From an uncultured Rickettsiales bacterium (GTDB lineage: Bacteria; Pseudomonadota; Alphaproteobacteria; Rickettsiales; UBA1997): 7,296 bases of DNA. The notes under the pieces are model-generated. The model saw nothing but the letters and a program-made list of their open reading frames with translations. It was not told where the DNA came from and ran no database searches. Position 1 is the first letter of the stretch, and the number at the start of each line of letters is the position of its first letter. Below are positions 5,599-7,296 of the stretch, in pieces. The position numbers were made by a program, and so were the translations under genes. The DNA lies in NCBI GenBank assembly GCA_951801155.1, contig CATOLK010000056.1:1-7296 (forward strand), written 5' to 3'.

Positions 5599-7148
5599 TT
5601 GCCGGTTTATTGGTTTTGTCGTCCTGTGCAAGCAGTGGTTACAGAGGAGATCAAAAAAAATTGTTATCTAGTTTAAGAAATTATGATTACAATTCAGCTA
5701 AAACTATTGTTAACGGTGAAAAATTTTATAATAAGGAAAAAGATATCTTTTTAAATAAAGTTGAAAAAGGAACAACTTATTATCTAAGTAAAGATTACTA
5801 TCAATCTTTAAAATATTTTGAAGAAGCACAAAAAATTTGTGAAAACTTATCAGCAACTACCAGAGTAAGTGGAAAATTGAAAGGTGTAATTGATCCTGCA
5901 GCAGATAATTATTACTGTGAAAAGTATGAAAGATCTCTGTTAAATTTCTATTTGTCTTTAATTAATTATAATTTATATTCAAATGGTAGATATGAACCAT
6001 ATACAAGACAAGAAAAAGATAAAATTGTAGATGTTTCAGAAAAAATTTTAAATCAAAGTGAAAAATTGGCACATTTAAGCGCTAGTAGAAGCTATATTAT
6101 AAAATGGAATAGTTTATTATCCACTTATAAAAAAGAACTTGCTGGAAAATCTGGTTATAAAGATGATTTAGTAGCAAAATTGTGGGGTGCTTATATTCAT
6201 GAGCAATTTGATAATTCTGAAAATAGACAGATTGCATTACAATTATATAAAGATGCAAAAGATGTTTTGGTAAAGAATTATAGTGTTTATCCAACTTTTA
6301 ACAAAAAAAATGAATCTTTTGAGAAAAACTATAAAAAATTCAACAATAATAATATAGATAAAATTAAAAAAGATTATATAGAAAATACAGAATTTTCTAA
6401 TAATTTATTGGCATTTTTAGATGAAAAAATTAAAGATTTATCATCTAATAAAAGAGATAATTTTACTGTAGTTTTAAAAGAAGATTTTGTTTCTGAAAAG
6501 AAAGGCGAAGTTGTAAAAGTTGGTCTTCCACTTGAATTTGTGGCTGCTGTAGAATTTCAACCAACTAATAATAGAAAAGGTTTAAAAGATTTTATATTTT
6601 CAGCATTAGCGGTTGATGGAGCAGATGTTCTGCCAGGTATTGAAATTGAATTACCATATGTAGAAAAAAAACCTGTAGAAAATAATTTTGTAGTAGAGGT
6701 TCTCAATAAAAACAATAGTAAAGCTACTGAATTTCCTGTTGTTTTGTTAAATCCAAATTCAGATATAGCTAAAAAAGAATTTGAAGATAAAAGAACACTT
6801 TTATATACACAAATGAGTGTTTTAGCTATAACAAAACATACTTCTGCTTTAATAGCTGCTTATCAAATTTATGCTCAAAATCCGAATGGACTTACATTTA
6901 CAGCTGCTTTAACATCTTATAAGACTGCTGCAAAGCTTATAAATGAAACTACAAAAGCTGACTTAAGATATTGGGCAAGCTTATCTGATAATGTAAGAAT
7001 TGGAAGTGCAAAATTGAATGCTGGAGAGTATTTAATTAATGTTTACGATTTGAAAAAAAATGGAGTAAAGACTAAAGTTAAAAGCGAAATCATTAAGATT
7101 GATGAAAAAAATAATACATTATTGGATATTAATGTAAGCAGAAAATAA
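5559..7148 (+). CDS. COG3014-type lipoprotein, atypical (ATT?) start
   Basis: A large predicted lipoprotein, 529 residues if read from ATT at 5559. In that reading the N-terminus is MIKKSKKTVKH, then hydrophobic ALIAGLLVL, then lipobox LSSC (Cys23). GGAG (5547-5550) lies 8 nt before the ATT. A TTG at 5610 would leave only five residues before the cysteine, too short for export. The N-terminal half is helical with a TPR-like segment (YYLSKDYYQSLKYFEEA, about 74-90) and YERSLLNFYLSLINY (about 123-137). The C-terminal half has VVKVGLP (318-324) and ADLRYWASLSDNVRIG (467-482) followed by AGEYLI. These features fit the uncharacterised COG3014 family, often found near LpoB genes. Function unknown; probably acts with the LpoB-like protein in the periplasm. 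An alternative N-terminus through slippage from ATG 5545 is described in the findings. It ends the cluster. Confidence 0.8.
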   Translation: MIKKSKKTVKHALIAGLLVLSSCASSGYRGDQKKLLSSLRNYDYNSAKTIVNGEKFYNKEKDIFLNKVEKGTTYYLSKDYYQSLKYFEEAQKICENLSATTRVSGKLKGVIDPAADNYYCEKYERSLLNFYLSLINYNLYSNGRYEPYTRQEKDKIVDVSEKILNQSEKLAHLSASRSYIIKWNSLLSTYKKELAGKSGYKDDLVAKLWGAYIHEQFDNSENRQIALQLYKDAKDVLVKNYSVYPTFNKKNESFEKNYKKFNNNNIDKIKKDYIENTEFSNNLLAFLDEKIKDLSSNKRDNFTVVLKEDFVSEKKGEVVKVGLPLEFVAAVEFQPTNNRKGLKDFIFSALAVDGADVLPGIEIELPYVEKKPVENNFVVEVLNKNNSKATEFPVVLLNPNSDIAKKEFEDKRTLLYTQMSVLAITKHTSALIAAYQIYAQNPNGLTFTAALTSYKTAAKLINETTKADLRYWASLSDNVRIGSAKLNAGEYLINVYDLKKNGVKTKVKSEIIKIDEKNNTLLDINVSRK

Positions 7149-7296
7149 TTATTCGATCTTCTGCATAAAAAATGTATATTAATTATAATATAATTTTTAT
7201 ATAAGATTTTAGTATATTTTTTAATAGACTTCCTACATAAAACTATTCTTATTTTCCGAATATACTTAATAATTTTATTTTTATATCTTTCTTTTT
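7149..7296. other. Non-coding tail with repeat fragments
   Basis: No gene is visible. CTTCTGCATAAAAAA (7158-7172) repeats the 15-mer at 72-86, and a related CTTCCTACATAAAA occurs at 7229-7242. A weak all-A/T dyad (TATATT 7175-7180, AATATA 7187-7192) followed by ATTTTT could act as the terminator of the envelope cluster, but the stem is only 6 bp and could arise by chance. Confidence 0.45.

Noticed and set aside
6097..6294. 65-codon open frame on the minus strand inside the COG3014-type gene
   Set aside because: It lies wholly antisense to a well-supported gene, has no ribosome binding site or family resemblance, and its composition is explained by the opposite strand.
5610..7148. TTG at 5610 as start of the last gene
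   Set aside because: It would begin inside the hydrophobic core and leave only MVLSSC, which cannot function as an export signal, while the frame upstream encodes a complete one.

Overview
The window is strongly AT-rich, with A/T third codon positions, A/T homopolymers and long non-coding gaps. Four things point to a host-associated, genome-reduced Gram-negative bacterium, most likely an alphaproteobacterium of the Rickettsiales/Holosporales kind: a flavin oxidoreductase of the alphaproteobacterial nitronate-monooxygenase type, an ankyrin-like protein, lipoproteins with a periplasmic LpoB homologue, and intergenic palindromes ending in CGTCATTCCAG/CTGGAATGACG. The taxonomic placement is inference. 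No rRNA, tRNA, CRISPR array or intact transposase was seen.

Layout: 1-394 is non-coding and holds three inverted repeats. 395-988 (minus) is a small ankyrin-like protein with its own near-consensus sigma70 promoter in the gap upstream of it. 1075-2475 (minus) is a full-length flavin-dependent oxidoreductase with a C-terminal cysteine cluster and a recognisable promoter. 2476-3401 is a gap of about 0.9 kb between divergent transcription units. It carries a mosaic palindromic repeat with an apparent filled site (2855-3147) beside an uninterrupted relative (3169-3270).

From 3402 to 7148 runs a tight plus-strand cluster of four envelope genes: an LPP20-like lipoprotein, a secreted LPP20-like protein overlapping it by 8 bp, an LpoB-type penicillin-binding-protein activator behind the only strong Shine-Dalgarno in the window, and a large COG3014-type lipoprotein. 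Three carry lipoboxes and one carries a cleavable signal peptide, so all four products should lie in the periplasm or on the inner face of the outer membrane. A joint role in regulating peptidoglycan synthesis is likely from the LpoB homology, but the other three have no known biochemical function.

The most unusual point is the start of the fourth gene. Its complete lipoprotein signal peptide has no ATG, GTG or TTG in frame. It needs either an ATT start at 5559/5562, placed after a GGAG, or a one-base slip in an A8 run joining it to an ATG at 5545.
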